Below, one piece after another: positions 1 through 8,626 of a stretch of 64,000 bases of DNA. Location: contig NZ_KB890614.1 of assembly GCF_000373145.1 (NCBI RefSeq), forward strand, positions 62,001-126,000. The letters run 5' to 3'. The notes beneath the pieces were generated by a model. It did not search any database, was not told the DNA's origin, and worked only from the letters and a program-made list of their open reading frames with translations. The stretch's first letter is position 1. Each line of letters starts with the position of its first letter. Made by a program: the position numbers and the translations under genes. This DNA is from Thermus oshimai DSM 12092 (GTDB taxonomy: Bacteria; Deinococcota; Deinococci; Deinococcales; Thermaceae).

Positions 1-138
1 GGGGTACATGAAGATGCGCTGGTACCAGCAGAGCTCGCAGGGCAGGAAAAGCCGCACCTCGGAGTAGTAGAGGCTGCCTAAGGTGGCCACCAGGGCCACG
101 GTCCAGGCGAAGGCCAGGAGGAGGGGTCCGCGCTTCAT
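1..138 (-). CDS. DsbB/BdbC-family disulfide bond formation protein (3' part missing)
   Basis: Only the first 46 codons lie in the window; the gene continues past base 1. The peptide starts with a short positive end and a hydrophobic helix, then carries a CELCWYQRI stretch. The CxxC followed by WYQR is the hallmark of the first periplasmic loop of DsbB/BdbC, the quinone-linked membrane oxidase that re-oxidises DsbA-type thiol oxidases. The ATG at 136-138 is the only sensible start. Whether the second cysteine pair and the remaining membrane helices are present cannot be seen. Confidence 0.8.
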   Translation of the reverse strand, partial: MKRGPLLLAFAWTVALVATLGSLYYSEVRLFLPCELCWYQRIFMYP

Positions 139-156
139 CCTCTATAGCCTACCCGT

Positions 157-1071
157 TTAGGCCTCCAAGAGGGCCTCCACGAAGGCCTCGGGGTCAAAGG
201 GCTGGAGGTCCTCCGGCCCCTCCCCCACGCCGATGAAGCGCACGGGCACCTTCAGGGCCTCCACCACCTGGACCACCACCCCTCCCTTGGCCGTGCCGTC
301 CAGCTTGGTGACGATGACCCCCGTAAGCCCTACCGCCTCGTGGAAGCGCTTGGCCTGCTCCAGGCCGTTTTGGCCCGTGACCGCGTCCAAGACCAGCCAG
401 ACCTCCCCCGGCTCCCCGGGGTCCGCCTTATGGATGGCCCGCTTCACCTTCTTGAGCTCCTCCATGAGCCCCCCCTTGGTGTGGAGGCGGCCCGCGGTGT
501 CCAGGAGGAGGAGGTCGTAGCCCCGGGCCCTCCTGGCGGTGGCGGCGTCAAAGGCTAAGGCGGCGGGGTCGGCCCCTTCCTGGCCCTGGATCACGGGGAG
601 GCCAAGCCGCTCCGCCCACTCCACAAGCTGGGCGCTCCCCGCGGCCCGGAAGGTGTCCCCCGCCCCCAGGAGGACCTTCTTCCCCAGGTTCCGGTAGTAG
701 TGCCCCAGCTTGGCCACGGTGGTGGTCTTGCCCACCCCGTTCACCCCCACCACCATGACCACGTGCCCCTTGGGCTCCACCGCCTTGGGGGTTTGGGGCT
801 TAAAGCCAAGCCGCCTGAGGGTGGCCCGCCGCTCCTCAGGCTCCAGCATCTGGACGAGCTTTTCCTTCACCGCCTCCTTCAGGTCCTTCCGCCCCGAGGC
901 CCGGAGGGCCTCCAGGAGCTCCTCCGTGGCCCTAAGGCCCACGTCCGCCGCGAGGAGGGCGGTTTCCAGCTCCTCCAAGACCTCCTCGGGGTTGCCCCCC
1001 CAGGGGATGGCGCTGAGGAGCCTTTCCCGGGTTTTGGCGAGCCCCGCCTTAAGCCGGTCAAAAAAGCCCAT
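157..1071 (-). CDS. ftsY: Signal recognition particle receptor FtsY
   Basis: 304 aa SRP-family GTPase that docks the SRP-ribosome complex at the inner membrane. A short N-terminal helical part (about residues 1-90) is followed by the NG domain with the P-loop GVNGVGKTTT, the DTFRAAG insertion-box motif, DTAGRLH (G3) and TKLDG (G4). The long acidic A domain of E. coli FtsY is absent, as in Thermus and many other bacteria. It starts 3 nt after the stop of the upstream secreted-protein gene, so it is probably cotranscribed with it and with gltX. Confidence 0.95.
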   Translation of the reverse strand: MGFFDRLKAGLAKTRERLLSAIPWGGNPEEVLEELETALLAADVGLRATEELLEALRASGRKDLKEAVKEKLVQMLEPEERRATLRRLGFKPQTPKAVEPKGHVVMVVGVNGVGKTTTVAKLGHYYRNLGKKVLLGAGDTFRAAGSAQLVEWAERLGLPVIQGQEGADPAALAFDAATARRARGYDLLLLDTAGRLHTKGGLMEELKKVKRAIHKADPGEPGEVWLVLDAVTGQNGLEQAKRFHEAVGLTGVIVTKLDGTAKGGVVVQVVEALKVPVRFIGVGEGPEDLQPFDPEAFVEALLEA

Positions 1072-1074
1072 GGC

Positions 1075-1518
1075 TTAGCGGAAGTTGGCCCCGAAGGCCA
1101 GGCGCCAGGTCTTGGGCCAGTCCCCGAAGCCGTAGACGTAGCTCCCCTCCAGGAAGAAGCCGGTGGTGGGGTCCAAGAGGGCCTCGAGGCCCCCGGTGAA
1201 GCCCACCCCCAAGGTGGAGGGGCCCTGGAAGGCCAGCACCCCCCCAAGCCCCCCGCCCAGGTAGGGGAGGAGGCCCCGGAGGGTGGGGTCGTAGCGGCCC
1301 AGGTCGGGCTTGAAGAGGAGCTCCCCCGAGGCGAAAAGCCCAGGTGCAGCGGGGGCGAGCTCCAGGAGGAGCCTCCCCGAGAGGTTTTCCCTTAGGCGGT
1401 TTTCCACCCCGGCCCCGAAGGTGAGGCCCAAGGCCTCCCCGTAGCCGAAGCGGAGGCTTAGGGCGCTTTGGGCCGAGGCCAGGCCGAAAAGGAGAAGGAG
1501 GGCGAAAAGGCGCCGCAT
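1075..1518 (-). CDS. Small secreted protein of unknown function
   Basis: 147 aa with a clear signal peptide (Arg-Arg, a Leu-rich core, then LASAQ as the cleavage region). The mature part is rich in Gly and alternating hydrophobic residues, as in small outer-membrane beta-barrels, but I recognise no family. The ATG at 1518 is chosen over an in-frame ATG at 1539 because a TATACT box lies 6 nt before it and the signal peptide begins there. It lies between gltX and ftsY on the same strand. Confidence 0.65.
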   Translation of the reverse strand: MRRLFALLLLFGLASAQSALSLRFGYGEALGLTFGAGVENRLRENLSGRLLLELAPAAPGLFASGELLFKPDLGRYDPTLRGLLPYLGGGLGGVLAFQGPSTLGVGFTGGLEALLDPTTGFFLEGSYVYGFGDWPKTWRLAFGANFR

Positions 1519-1524
1519 GCCCTT

Positions 1525-1530
1525 AGTATA
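1525..1530 (-). promoter_or_regulatory. -10 box for the secreted-protein gene (leaderless)
   Basis: TATACT on the minus strand, 6 nt before the ATG at 1518. That spacing puts the transcription start at or next to the start codon. No convincing -35 was seen. Confidence 0.55.
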
Positions 1531-1535
1531 CGGCT

Positions 1536-2945
1536 TCACAAACCGAGGGCCCGCTCCAGCCGCGCCAGGACCCGCGCCCGGCCGAGAAGGGCCAGGATCT
1601 CAAAGAGCCCCGGGGTTTCCAAGGAGCCCGTGACCGCGGCCCGGAGGGGCTGGGCCACTTGAGCGAGCTTAAGCCCCTTCTCCCCGGCAAAGCCCCGGAG
1701 GAGGGCCTCCAGGGCCTCCTCCCGCCAGTCCTCCAGGGCCCGTAGGCGGGGGAGGAGTTCTACGAGGAGCCCTTTTCCCTCCTCCAGCTTGGCCTGGGCC
1801 TTTTCCGAGAAGGGGTAGTCCTCGGTGAAGAGGTAGGGGGCCTTCTCGGGCAGCTCCTTCAGGGTGTCAAACCGGGGGCGCATGAGCTCCACCGCCCGGA
1901 GGAGGTAGCGCTCGTCCGGCCAGGAGAACCCCCGGGCCTGGAGGAAGGGCTTCACCCTCTCCGCCACCTCCTCCAGGGGGAGGACCTCCCGGATGTACTT
2001 CCCGTTCATCCAGCGGAGCTTCTCCAGGTCAAAGACCGGCCCCCCCAGGGAGACCCGCTCCCAGGTGAAGGCGGCCATCATCTCCTCCAGGGTGAAGATC
2101 TCCCGCCCGTCGGGCATGGAGAAGCCCATGAGGGAGAGGTAGTTCCTGAGGGCCTCGGGCAAAAACCCCTCCGCCCGGTACCAGTCCAAGGAGGTGTGGC
2201 TTTTGCGCTTGGAGATCTTGGTCTTGTCCGGGTTCCTCAGCAGGGGCATGTGGTAGAACTTGGGGACCTCCCAGCCGAAGGCCCGGTAGAGGAGGACGTG
2301 GATGGGGGTGGACACCAGCCACTCCTCGGCCCGGATCACGTCCGTGACCCCCATGAGGTGGTCGTCCACCACGTTGGCCAGGTGGTAGGTGGGGTAGCCG
2401 TCGGACTTGAGAAGGACCACGTCGGGGATCTCCGCGTTGTCGTAGGCCACCACCCCCCTAAGCTCGTCCCGCACCTCCGTGACCCCCGGCCTGGGCACCT
2501 TGAGCCGGATCACGTGGGGTTCCCCCCGCCTGGCCCGCTCCTCCGCCTCCTCGGGGGGGATGTTCCGGGCCCGGCCGTCGTAGCCCCCCTTCTCCTTGCG
2601 GATCCTCTCCAGTTCCTCCGGGGTCTCGAAGGCCCGGTAGGCAAAGCCCCGCCTGAGGAGCTCCTCCGCGTGGGTGCGGTAGAGGGGAAGCCTTTCCGAC
2701 TGCCGGTAGGGTCCGTGGGGCCCCCCGATGTCCGGCCCCTCGTCGTAGGGGATGCCGAGCCACTTGAGGGCGGCCAGGATGCGCTCCTCGGCCCCGGGCA
2801 CGTAGCGGGCCCGGTCCGTGTCCTCTATGCGCACGATGAAGCGCCCCCCGTTTTTCTTGGCCCAGACGTAGTTGAAGATGGCGATGTAGGCCGTGCCCAC
2901 GTGGGGGTCGCCGGTGGGGCTTGGGGCGATGCGGGTGACCACCAT
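1536..2945 (-). CDS. gltX: Glutamyl-tRNA synthetase
   Basis: 469 aa class I aminoacyl-tRNA synthetase that charges tRNA-Glu. The HIGH-type motif is in PSPTGDPHVGTAY near the N terminus and the KMSKS-type loop is KISKR, followed by KSHTS. The length matches the roughly 468 aa of Thermus GluRS. It is divergent from lptB across 54 bp and is followed on the same strand by the small secreted protein and ftsY. Confidence 0.95.
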   Translation of the reverse strand: MVVTRIAPSPTGDPHVGTAYIAIFNYVWAKKNGGRFIVRIEDTDRARYVPGAEERILAALKWLGIPYDEGPDIGGPHGPYRQSERLPLYRTHAEELLRRGFAYRAFETPEELERIRKEKGGYDGRARNIPPEEAEERARRGEPHVIRLKVPRPGVTEVRDELRGVVAYDNAEIPDVVLLKSDGYPTYHLANVVDDHLMGVTDVIRAEEWLVSTPIHVLLYRAFGWEVPKFYHMPLLRNPDKTKISKRKSHTSLDWYRAEGFLPEALRNYLSLMGFSMPDGREIFTLEEMMAAFTWERVSLGGPVFDLEKLRWMNGKYIREVLPLEEVAERVKPFLQARGFSWPDERYLLRAVELMRPRFDTLKELPEKAPYLFTEDYPFSEKAQAKLEEGKGLLVELLPRLRALEDWREEALEALLRGFAGEKGLKLAQVAQPLRAAVTGSLETPGLFEILALLGRARVLARLERALGL

Positions 2946-2999
2946 ACCTCGCCCATTATCTCATCCGGGGCTAAAGGCTGGGCTTTAGGCTAAGGGGTA

Positions 3000-3728
3000 A
3001 TGGACGGGGAGCTTAGGGCGGAAGGCCTAAGAAAGCGCTACGGCCCCAAGGAGGTGGTGAGGGGGGTGGACCTCTTCCTGAAGCGGGGGGAGATCGTGGC
3101 CCTCTTCGGGCCCAACGGGGCGGGGAAGACCACCACCTTCTACATGGTGGTGGGCTTTATCCGGCCCACCGCGGGGCGCATCTTCCTGAAAGGCCAGGAG
3201 GTGGGGGGGCTACCCATGTACAAGAGGGCGCGGCTCGGCCTCGGGTACCTCCCCCAGGAGCCCAGCGCCTTCCGGCGGATGACCGCCTTGGAAAACCTCT
3301 TGGCCATCCTGGAGTTCCAGCCCCTTTCTAAAAAGGAAAGGCTGGAAAAGGCCAAGGCCCTTTTGGAGGAGCTGGCCATCTACCACCTAAAGGACCGCTA
3401 CGCCTACAGCCTCTCGGGGGGGGAGAGGCGGAGGCTGGAGATCGCCCGGGCCCTTTCCACCGACCCCGACTTCATCCTCCTGGACGAGCCCTTCACGGGG
3501 GTAGACCCCAAGAACGTGCGGGAGATCCAAAAGGTCATCGCCGAGCTCCGGGAAAGGCGGGGGGTGGGGGTCTTCATCACCGACCACGCGGTGCGGGAAA
3601 CCCTGGCCATCACCGACCGGGTCTACGTGATGTACGACGGGGCCATCCTCTTCCACGGGGACCCCAAGACCTTCGCCCTGGACCAGGGGGTGAGGCGGCA
3701 CTACCTGGGCGAGGACTACGAGCTGTAG
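3000..3728 (+). CDS. lptB: LptB-like ABC transporter ATPase
   Basis: 242 aa. The Walker A is GPNGAGKTT, the Q-loop is YLPQEPS, the signature is LSGGERRR, Walker B is FILLDEPF and the switch histidine is in TDHAVRE. The overall pattern, including [10 protein letters not shown], is that of LptB, the ATPase driving export of outer-membrane glycolipid. Thermus has an outer membrane but not classical LPS, so the cargo is uncertain. The stop codon touches the start of the DUF3084 gene, so the two are likely cotranscribed. Confidence 0.85.
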   Translation: MDGELRAEGLRKRYGPKEVVRGVDLFLKRGEIVALFGPNGAGKTTTFYMVVGFIRPTAGRIFLKGQEVGGLPMYKRARLGLGYLPQEPSAFRRMTALENLLAILEFQPLSKKERLEKAKALLEELAIYHLKDRYAYSLSGGERRRLEIARALSTDPDFILLDEPFTGVDPKNVREIQKVIAELRERRGVGVFITDHAVRETLAITDRVYVMYDGAILFHGDPKTFALDQGVRRHYLGEDYEL

Positions 3729-5138
3729 ATGACCTTCTGGGCGCTTCTCCTCCTCATTCTGTTCCTTTCTGCCCTGGTGGCCTACCTGGGGGACCGGGTG
3801 GCCAAGTGGGCGGGGAAGCGCCACCTGCGCTTTTTCCGCCTCCGACCCCGCCAGACGGCCACCCTGGTGGCGGTCCTCACGGGGGTGGGCATCGCCCTCC
3901 TCTCCTACCTGGGGTTCCTCCTGGTCTTCAAGGAGGCGCGGCAGACCATCCTCGAGGCCCAGGCCGTCCGCCAGGAGCGGGACCGCCTGAAGGAGGAGGT
4001 CCGGGCCCTAAGGGAAAGCCAAAAGGCCATGGAGGCGGAGGCCTCGAGGGCCCTAGCGGAGCTCAACGCCCTGAGGGGGGAGCGGCGGGAGCTCCTGGAG
4101 GCCCTGGAGCGGGGGGAGGCCTTGAGGCGCGCCCTGGCGAAGGAGGCGGAGGGGCTTAAGGCCGAGGCGGAGGCCTTAAGGGCGGAACGGGACCGCCTGA
4201 AGGCCGAGCGGGACCGCCTCCAGGGGGAAGCGGAGGCTTTGGAGGCCAAGCTTTCTTCCCTGGAGGCGGAGCTTTCCGCCAAGGAGGCCCGGGCCAGGGC
4301 CCTAGAAGCAAGACTAGAAAAACTCCAAAAGGAATCCCAGGCCCTGGAGGCCGAGCGGAAGGCCCTCCTTAGGGCCCGGGCCAGGCTGGAGGGGGATGTG
4401 GCGGAGCTAAAAGGCCTCCTCCTCCAGGTCCAACGGGAAAAGGCCCACCTGGAGGAGGAGGCAAAGGCCCTGCGGGAGGCCCTAGCCAAGAGCCGGGAGG
4501 AGCTCCGCCGCGCGGAGGAGCGGCTTAGGGACCTTGTGGTCCAGGCCCAGGTGCTGGAAGGGCAAAGGGGACAGCTCTCCCTCAACCTGGCCCGCCTGGC
4601 CCAGGGGCTGGACCTGGGGGCGGCGGTGCTCAAAGAGGGGGAGGGGCGGGAGGTCCTCCTGAGGGAGGCGGAGCGGCGGGCCCGGGCCTTGGGCTTTCGG
4701 GGGGCCGAGCTCCTGCCCCTGGAGCTTCCAGGCCCGGGGGTGGTGGTCCTGGAGGGCGCGGGCTACCGGGAGGGCCTCCTCCAGGTCCAGGGCCGCTTTT
4801 ACCCCGCCAAGAAGGCCTTTGCCCAGGGGGAGGTTCTGGCCAGCGCCACCTTCCGCCTTACGGGCGAGGCCCAGGCCCGGGAGGCCCTGGAGGCCTTGGG
4901 AAAGCGGGCCCAGGCCCGGCTCCTGGAGGCCGGCTTCCCCCCGGAGTACGCCGCCTTCCCCACCCCCGAGGCCCTGGCCCAGGGCCTAAGCCTCCTCCGG
5001 GGGCGGCGGGGGGTGGTCCGGGTGGGGGTGGTGGTGGAGGCCGAGGCCTGGACTTGGGAGCGGCCCCTTCTCTCCTTCCGCCTCCTGGGGGGGCCGCCGG
5101 GCCCGGAGGTACCGGTCCCGACCCGCCAGGTCCCTTAG
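3729..5138 (+). CDS. DUF3084-type membrane-anchored coiled-coil protein
   Basis: 469 aa. Two N-terminal membrane segments (about 1-20 and 40-65) flank a basic loop. A long Ala/Glu/Arg-rich coiled coil (about 70-280) follows, then a globular C-terminal part (about 290-460). This is the layout of DUF3084 proteins of cyanobacteria and Deinococcus-Thermus, whose role is unknown. The ATG follows the lptB stop directly. The last 153 bp overlap the convergent prmC. Confidence 0.75.
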   Translation: MTFWALLLLILFLSALVAYLGDRVAKWAGKRHLRFFRLRPRQTATLVAVLTGVGIALLSYLGFLLVFKEARQTILEAQAVRQERDRLKEEVRALRESQKAMEAEASRALAELNALRGERRELLEALERGEALRRALAKEAEGLKAEAEALRAERDRLKAERDRLQGEAEALEAKLSSLEAELSAKEARARALEARLEKLQKESQALEAERKALLRARARLEGDVAELKGLLLQVQREKAHLEEEAKALREALAKSREELRRAEERLRDLVVQAQVLEGQRGQLSLNLARLAQGLDLGAAVLKEGEGREVLLREAERRARALGFRGAELLPLELPGPGVVVLEGAGYREGLLQVQGRFYPAKKAFAQGEVLASATFRLTGEAQAREALEALGKRAQARLLEAGFPPEYAAFPTPEALAQGLSLLRGRRGVVRVGVVVEAEAWTWERPLLSFRLLGGPPGPEVPVPTRQVP

Positions 5139-5897
5139 GACCGCCACCTCCTCCCAGCCCCTCGCCCTGAGCTCCCCCGCCAGGAGGTGGACGTTTTCCG
5201 GGGCGAGCTCCAGGAGGAGGTACCCCCCGGGCTTCAGGGCCTGCCAGGCCTCCTCCGCCAGGGGCCGGGCCACGGAAAGCCCCTCTTCGCCCGCGTAGAG
5301 GGCCTGGGGGTTCTCGTAGCGGAGCTCTTTGGGGGCCTCTTCCCGGTAGGCCTCGGGCAGGTAGGGGGGGTTGCTCACCAGGAGGTCCAGGTCCCTTAGC
5401 CCTCCCGTGAGGGGGGCCTGGTGGAAGATCACCTCGAGGCCCAGCCTCCGGGCGTTCTCCCGGGCCAGGGCCAGGGCCTTGGGGTCTATTTCCGTGGCGT
5501 GGACCTCCGCCTCGGGGAGATGGACCTTCAGGGCCAAGGCGATGGCCCCGCTCCCCGTGCCCACGTCCAGGATGCGCGCCGCCCGGGGGAGGGGAAGCCT
5601 TAGGGCCAGCTCCACCAGCCCCTCCGTTTCCGGACGGGGGATGAGCACCCCTTCCTCCACCCTGAGGGGGAGGCCGAAGAACTCCACCTCCCCCAGAAGG
5701 TACTGGAGGGGGTAGCCTTGGAGGCGCTTTTCCAGGAGGCGAAGGGCCTTCTCCTCCGCCTCCTTAGGCACCTCCCGGGCTAGGAGGGCTTCTAAGCGGC
5801 CCTTCCCCAGGGCCAGGGCTAGGAGGTCCAGGGCCTCGGCCTCGGGAAGGCCCGCCGCCCTAAGCCTCCTCCGCAGGCGTCCCAGAAGCCCCGCCAC
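4986..5897 (-). CDS. prmC: Release factor glutamine methyltransferase PrmC (HemK)
   Basis: SAM-dependent methyltransferase that methylates the GGQ glutamine of release factors. It has an N-terminal helical domain, LDVGTGSGAIALAL (SAM motif I) and the catalytic NPPY in VSNPPYLP. The family normally ends near the DLAGRDRYLRA region. Here about 34 further Pro/His-rich residues follow, encoded antisense to the 3' end of the DUF3084 gene, which suggests a lost stop codon. Its start overlaps the end of jag by 38 nt. Confidence 0.88.
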   Translation of the reverse strand: MAGLLGRLRRRLRAAGLPEAEALDLLALALGKGRLEALLAREVPKEAEEKALRLLEKRLQGYPLQYLLGEVEFFGLPLRVEEGVLIPRPETEGLVELALRLPLPRAARILDVGTGSGAIALALKVHLPEAEVHATEIDPKALALARENARRLGLEVIFHQAPLTGGLRDLDLLVSNPPYLPEAYREEAPKELRYENPQALYAGEEGLSVARPLAEEAWQALKPGGYLLLELAPENVHLLAGELRARGWEEVAVLRDLAGRDRYLRARRPPQEAEGEKGPLPSPGLGLHHHPHPDHPPPPPEEA

Positions 5898-6447
5898 GGG
5901 GGTAGACCACCACGTGCCGCTCCTCCCTTTCCCCCTGGCTTTCCGTGGTCACCTGGGGGTGCTCCTTGAGGAGCATGTGCACCAGGCGCCTTTCCGAAGG
6001 GCGCATGGGGGGAAGGGGGAGGGGTTTTCCCGTCCTTATCACCGTCTCCGCCGCCTCTTGCGCCAGGCGGCGGATCTTCTCCTCCCGGCGCTTGCGGTAG
6101 CCCGCCGCGTCCAGCTGCACCCGGTAGGCCCCGCCGAAGGTCTTGGCCAGCACCACCCCCGCCAGGTACTCCACGGCCCTCAGGGTCTTGCCCTCCTTGC
6201 CGATGAAGCGGCCCAAGTCCCCCCCCTTGACCTCCACCTTGAAGAGGGTTTCCTCCTGGCGCACCTCCACGTAGTGGGCGGGGTCCAGGCGGAGGAGGAG
6301 GCCCACCAGGAACTCCTCCAGAACTTCCTTGGGGCCTTTGGATTTGGGCTCCTTCCCCGTTTCCTTAAGCTCCACCCCAATGGGGCCCTCCTCCAGGACC
6401 CCCAGGTCGGAAAGGAGCTCGTCAATGTTCTTCTTGCGCTCGTCCAT
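5860..6447 (-). CDS. jag: Jag/KhpB RNA-binding protein (KH plus R3H)
   Basis: 195 aa. A short acidic Jag-type N terminus is followed by a KH domain (GRFIGKEGKTLRAVEYL) and an R3H domain (MRPSERRLVHMLLKEHP). KhpB/Jag binds RNA, usually with KhpA, and is commonly located next to yidC, as here: the yidC stop is 11 nt upstream. It belongs to the rpmH/rnpA-yidD-yidC-jag-prmC operon. Confidence 0.9.
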   Translation of the reverse strand: MDERKKNIDELLSDLGVLEEGPIGVELKETGKEPKSKGPKEVLEEFLVGLLLRLDPAHYVEVRQEETLFKVEVKGGDLGRFIGKEGKTLRAVEYLAGVVLAKTFGGAYRVQLDAAGYRKRREEKIRRLAQEAAETVIRTGKPLPLPPMRPSERRLVHMLLKEHPQVTTESQGEREERHVVVYPRGGASGTPAEEA

Positions 6448-6458
6448 GCCCCTTTAGT

Positions 6459-7745
6459 TTACGCCTTCAGGGGGGCCAGGCTCCGGTTGATGAGCCACTG
6501 CTGGACGAGCCCGATGAGGTTGGAGAGCACCCAGTACAGGGTCACCCCGGAGGGGAACTGGAGCACCAGGAAGATGAAGATCAGGTTCATGAAGAGGCTT
6601 TGCCGGATGAGGTCCTTGTTCCCGTGGGCGGAGAGCCAGGTGGAGAGGAAGGTGCTGGCCACGTAGAGGGCGGGGAGGACGTAGAAGGGGTCGGGGAGGG
6701 CCAGGTCGGGGATCCAGAGGAAGCCCTGCCCGAACTCGTAGTTGGCGATGACCTTCCAGAGGATGAAGAGGATGGGCATCTGGATGAAAAGGGGCAGGCA
6801 CCCGGCCGCGGGGTTCACCTTGTGCTCCTGGTAGAGCTTCATGGTGGCCTCCGCCCGCTTTTCCGGGTCGTCCTTGTACTTCTCGTTGATCTTCTGGATG
6901 AGGGGCTGGAGGCGCTGCATCTCCGCCATGCTCTTGAACTGCTGGTGCATGAGGGGCCAGAGGAGGAGGCGCACCAGGAGGGTGAGGACGAGGATGGCCA
7001 AGGCCCAGCTTCCCGTGTAGCGGAAGGCCCACTCCATCACGTAGAGGAGGCCTAAGGAGAGCTGGCCCCAGATGTTGGGCTGGAAGAGGCCGGGAAGCCC
7101 CTGGAGGCCTTCCACGTGGAAGCGCACCAGCTCGTTCTGGCCCCCATAGACCCTAAGGACCTCCCCCGGGGCCAGGCTCACCTCCGCCTTCTGGCCCACC
7201 AGCTTGGCCGGGAACCCTTCCCAGGCCACCAGGGCGTAGCCCGCCTTGGGCCGGGTCTGGAAGGCCAGGTAGACCGCCTCGCCCTCCCCGCTTGTTGCGG
7301 GGCTTTGGGCCCCTTGGAGGAGGATTTTGGGCGTCCCATTGGCGCTTAGGGCGAGGGTAAGGGGGAAGTCCGCCTGGACCTCCACCGTGTACCGGCCCTT
7401 TTGGATGGTGTAGGTGAGGGTGCCTTCTTGGCCCTTAAAGCGGGCGATGAGGCGGCCATCCTCCTCTTTGAACTCCGCCCCTTGGGCCTGGAAGCCCACG
7501 GGGGCCACCACCGGCCCCCCCTGGGCCAGGCTCGGGGCCCGGGTGTAGTCGGAGAAGGCGGTGCCCTTGTAGGTCTTCACGTACCAGCCCAGGACCTCCC
7601 CGCTGGGGGTGAAGGCCAGGTCCATGAGGTTGGTCTCGGCCACCCTTTCGGCCCGGCCGTCCCCGTTCACGTCCGCCTCTTTGAAGCGGGCCTCGAGGCC
7701 CAGGGCCAACCCCAAAAGGGCGAAGAGGGCGAGGAGCCGCCTCAC
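6459..7745 (-). CDS. yidC: Membrane protein insertase YidC
   Basis: 428 aa Oxa1/YidC-family insertase. It begins with a signal-anchor ([16 protein letters not shown] when the GTG is read as Met), has a periplasmic domain of about 210 residues, then the conserved five-helix core with the cytosolic loop [16 protein letters not shown]. The GTG at 7745 is chosen because it overlaps the yidD stop as GTGA and starts exactly at the signal-anchor. Longer upstream in-frame starts would run through yidD. Confidence 0.92.
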   Translation of the reverse strand: MRRLLALFALLGLALGLEARFKEADVNGDGRAERVAETNLMDLAFTPSGEVLGWYVKTYKGTAFSDYTRAPSLAQGGPVVAPVGFQAQGAEFKEEDGRLIARFKGQEGTLTYTIQKGRYTVEVQADFPLTLALSANGTPKILLQGAQSPATSGEGEAVYLAFQTRPKAGYALVAWEGFPAKLVGQKAEVSLAPGEVLRVYGGQNELVRFHVEGLQGLPGLFQPNIWGQLSLGLLYVMEWAFRYTGSWALAILVLTLLVRLLLWPLMHQQFKSMAEMQRLQPLIQKINEKYKDDPEKRAEATMKLYQEHKVNPAAGCLPLFIQMPILFILWKVIANYEFGQGFLWIPDLALPDPFYVLPALYVASTFLSTWLSAHGNKDLIRQSLFMNLIFIFLVLQFPSGVTLYWVLSNLIGLVQQWLINRSLAPLKA

Positions 7746-7990
7746 CGCCCCACCCCCTTGACTTTTTTGGGAGGAAAGACCAGGGGCACAGGGTCCAGGC
7801 CCCCAGGGTGCAAGGGGTGGCAGCGGAGGATCCGCCTTACAGCGAGGTAGCTTCCCCAAAAGGCCCCGTGCCGCTCCAGGGCCTCCAGGGCGTAGGCCGA
7901 GCAGGTGGGGTGGAAGCGGCAGATTTTGGGCTTTAGGGGCGAGAGGAAACGCCGGTAGAACTTGACCAGAAGGAGGAGAAACCCACGCAC
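7742..7990 (-). CDS. yidD: Membrane protein insertion efficiency factor YidD
   Basis: 82 aa. The family motif [19 protein letters not shown] is intact, after an N-terminal amphipathic helix. YidD assists YidC-dependent insertion at the cytoplasmic membrane. It starts 5 nt after the rnpA stop and its stop overlaps the yidC start. The 3' end is Pro-rich and slightly longer than the core family. Confidence 0.92.
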   Translation of the reverse strand: MRGFLLLLVKFYRRFLSPLKPKICRFHPTCSAYALEALERHGAFWGSYLAVRRILRCHPLHPGGLDPVPLVFPPKKVKGVGR

Positions 7991-7995
7991 GGGGC

Positions 7996-8451
7996 CTATT
8001 GTACCAGCCCGCTTTTCTTCAGAGCCCGCGTGAGGTCCTGGAAGAGCTCGGCGAAGCCCGCCTCCCGGGCCTCCGGGGTGGCCACCAGGAGGAGGTGGGC
8101 CCGGGGCAGGTGGAGGCGGCGGAGGATCTCCCTCAGGCGGCGCTTCACCCGGTTCCGCACCACCGCCTTGCCCACCTTCTTGGACACCACGATGCCCACC
8201 CGGAGCTCCGGGGCGGGAAGCCAGCGGACGGTGACGTACCGCCCCCGCCCGGTCCGCCCCTGGCGGAGGCGCCGGAAGGCGCTGTCCCCCTTAAGGCTCT
8301 TTAGCGGTGCACCCTGGGCGTGAGCCGCCAGCGGCCCTTCTGCCGCCTGCGCTTCAGCACCTTGCGCCCCCCGGGGGTGCGCATCCTGGCCCGGAAGCCG
8401 TGGGTCTTGGCCCGTTTCCTGCGGTTGGGTTGCCAGGTCCTTTTCATCCAT
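7996..8451 (-). CDS. rnpA: RNase P protein component (extended; contains rpmH out of frame)
   Basis: 151 aa. The C-terminal ~100 residues are a normal RNase P protein, with the RNR signature [17 protein letters not shown]. The first ~50 residues are a low-complexity Gln/Pro/Ala extension encoded over rpmH in another frame. The ATG at 8451 lies 4 nt before the rpmH ATG and both share one Shine-Dalgarno. This arrangement was described for Thermus species (Feltens et al. 2003). An upstream in-frame start would lie inside the promoter region and is rejected. Confidence 0.9.
   Translation of the reverse strand: MDEKDLATQPQETGQDPRLPGQDAHPRGAQGAEAQAAEGPLAAHAQGAPLKSLKGDSAFRRLRQGRTGRGRYVTVRWLPAPELRVGIVVSKKVGKAVVRNRVKRRLREILRRLHLPRAHLLLVATPEAREAGFAELFQDLTRALKKSGLVQ
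8301..8447 (-). CDS. rpmH: Ribosomal protein L34
   Basis: 48 aa, very basic, beginning [20 protein letters not shown], which is unmistakable L34. The whole gene lies inside the 5' part of rnpA in a different frame. Its start is 4 nt downstream of the rnpA start, so ribosomes entering at a single SD must choose between the two ATGs. The C terminus ends LTPRVHR. Confidence 0.97.
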   Translation of the reverse strand: MKRTWQPNRRKRAKTHGFRARMRTPGGRKVLKRRRQKGRWRLTPRVHR

Positions 8452-8460
8452 CTCCCTCCC
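8452..8460 (-). promoter_or_regulatory. Shared ribosome binding site for rnpA and rpmH
   Basis: The minus strand reads GGGAGGGAG directly before ATGGATG. The spacing to the second ATG (rpmH) is more normal than to the first (rnpA), consistent with much more L34 than RNase P protein being made. Confidence 0.75.
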
Positions 8461-8488
8461 TTGGGGCCTAGCCCCCGATACCCCGAAG

Positions 8489-8518
8489 AGTGTACCATAG
8501 ACCCCTGGCCAGGCCCAA
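8489..8518 (-). promoter_or_regulatory. Promoter of the rpmH/rnpA-yidD-yidC operon
   Basis: Minus strand: TTGGGC at 8518-8513, an 18-nt spacer, then TACACT at 8494-8489, about 40 nt upstream of the shared RBS. It is divergent from the liv operon promoter. Confidence 0.6.
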
Positions 8519-8566
8519 CCCCCGGGATGGATTCGGTGTAACGTTTTTTCGCGGGCGTGCATAGGA

Positions 8567-8596
8567 TTGACATCCTTTTGTGGCCCCTGCTATACT
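8567..8596 (+). promoter_or_regulatory. Strong sigma-A promoter of the liv operon
   Basis: A perfect TTGACA at 8567-8572, an 18-nt spacer, then TATACT at 8591-8596. A Shine-Dalgarno (GGGAGG near 8615-8620) and a GTG start follow, so this transcript has a short leader. Confidence 0.85.
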
Positions 8597-8626
8597 CCCC
8601 GGCAAACGGTCGTTAGGGAGGCAGGC

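Noticed and set aside
8452-8562. A longer RnpA starting at 8562
   Set aside because: It would begin upstream of the mapped-looking promoter boxes at 8489-8518; the ATG at 8451 next to the shared RBS matches the known Thermus arrangement.
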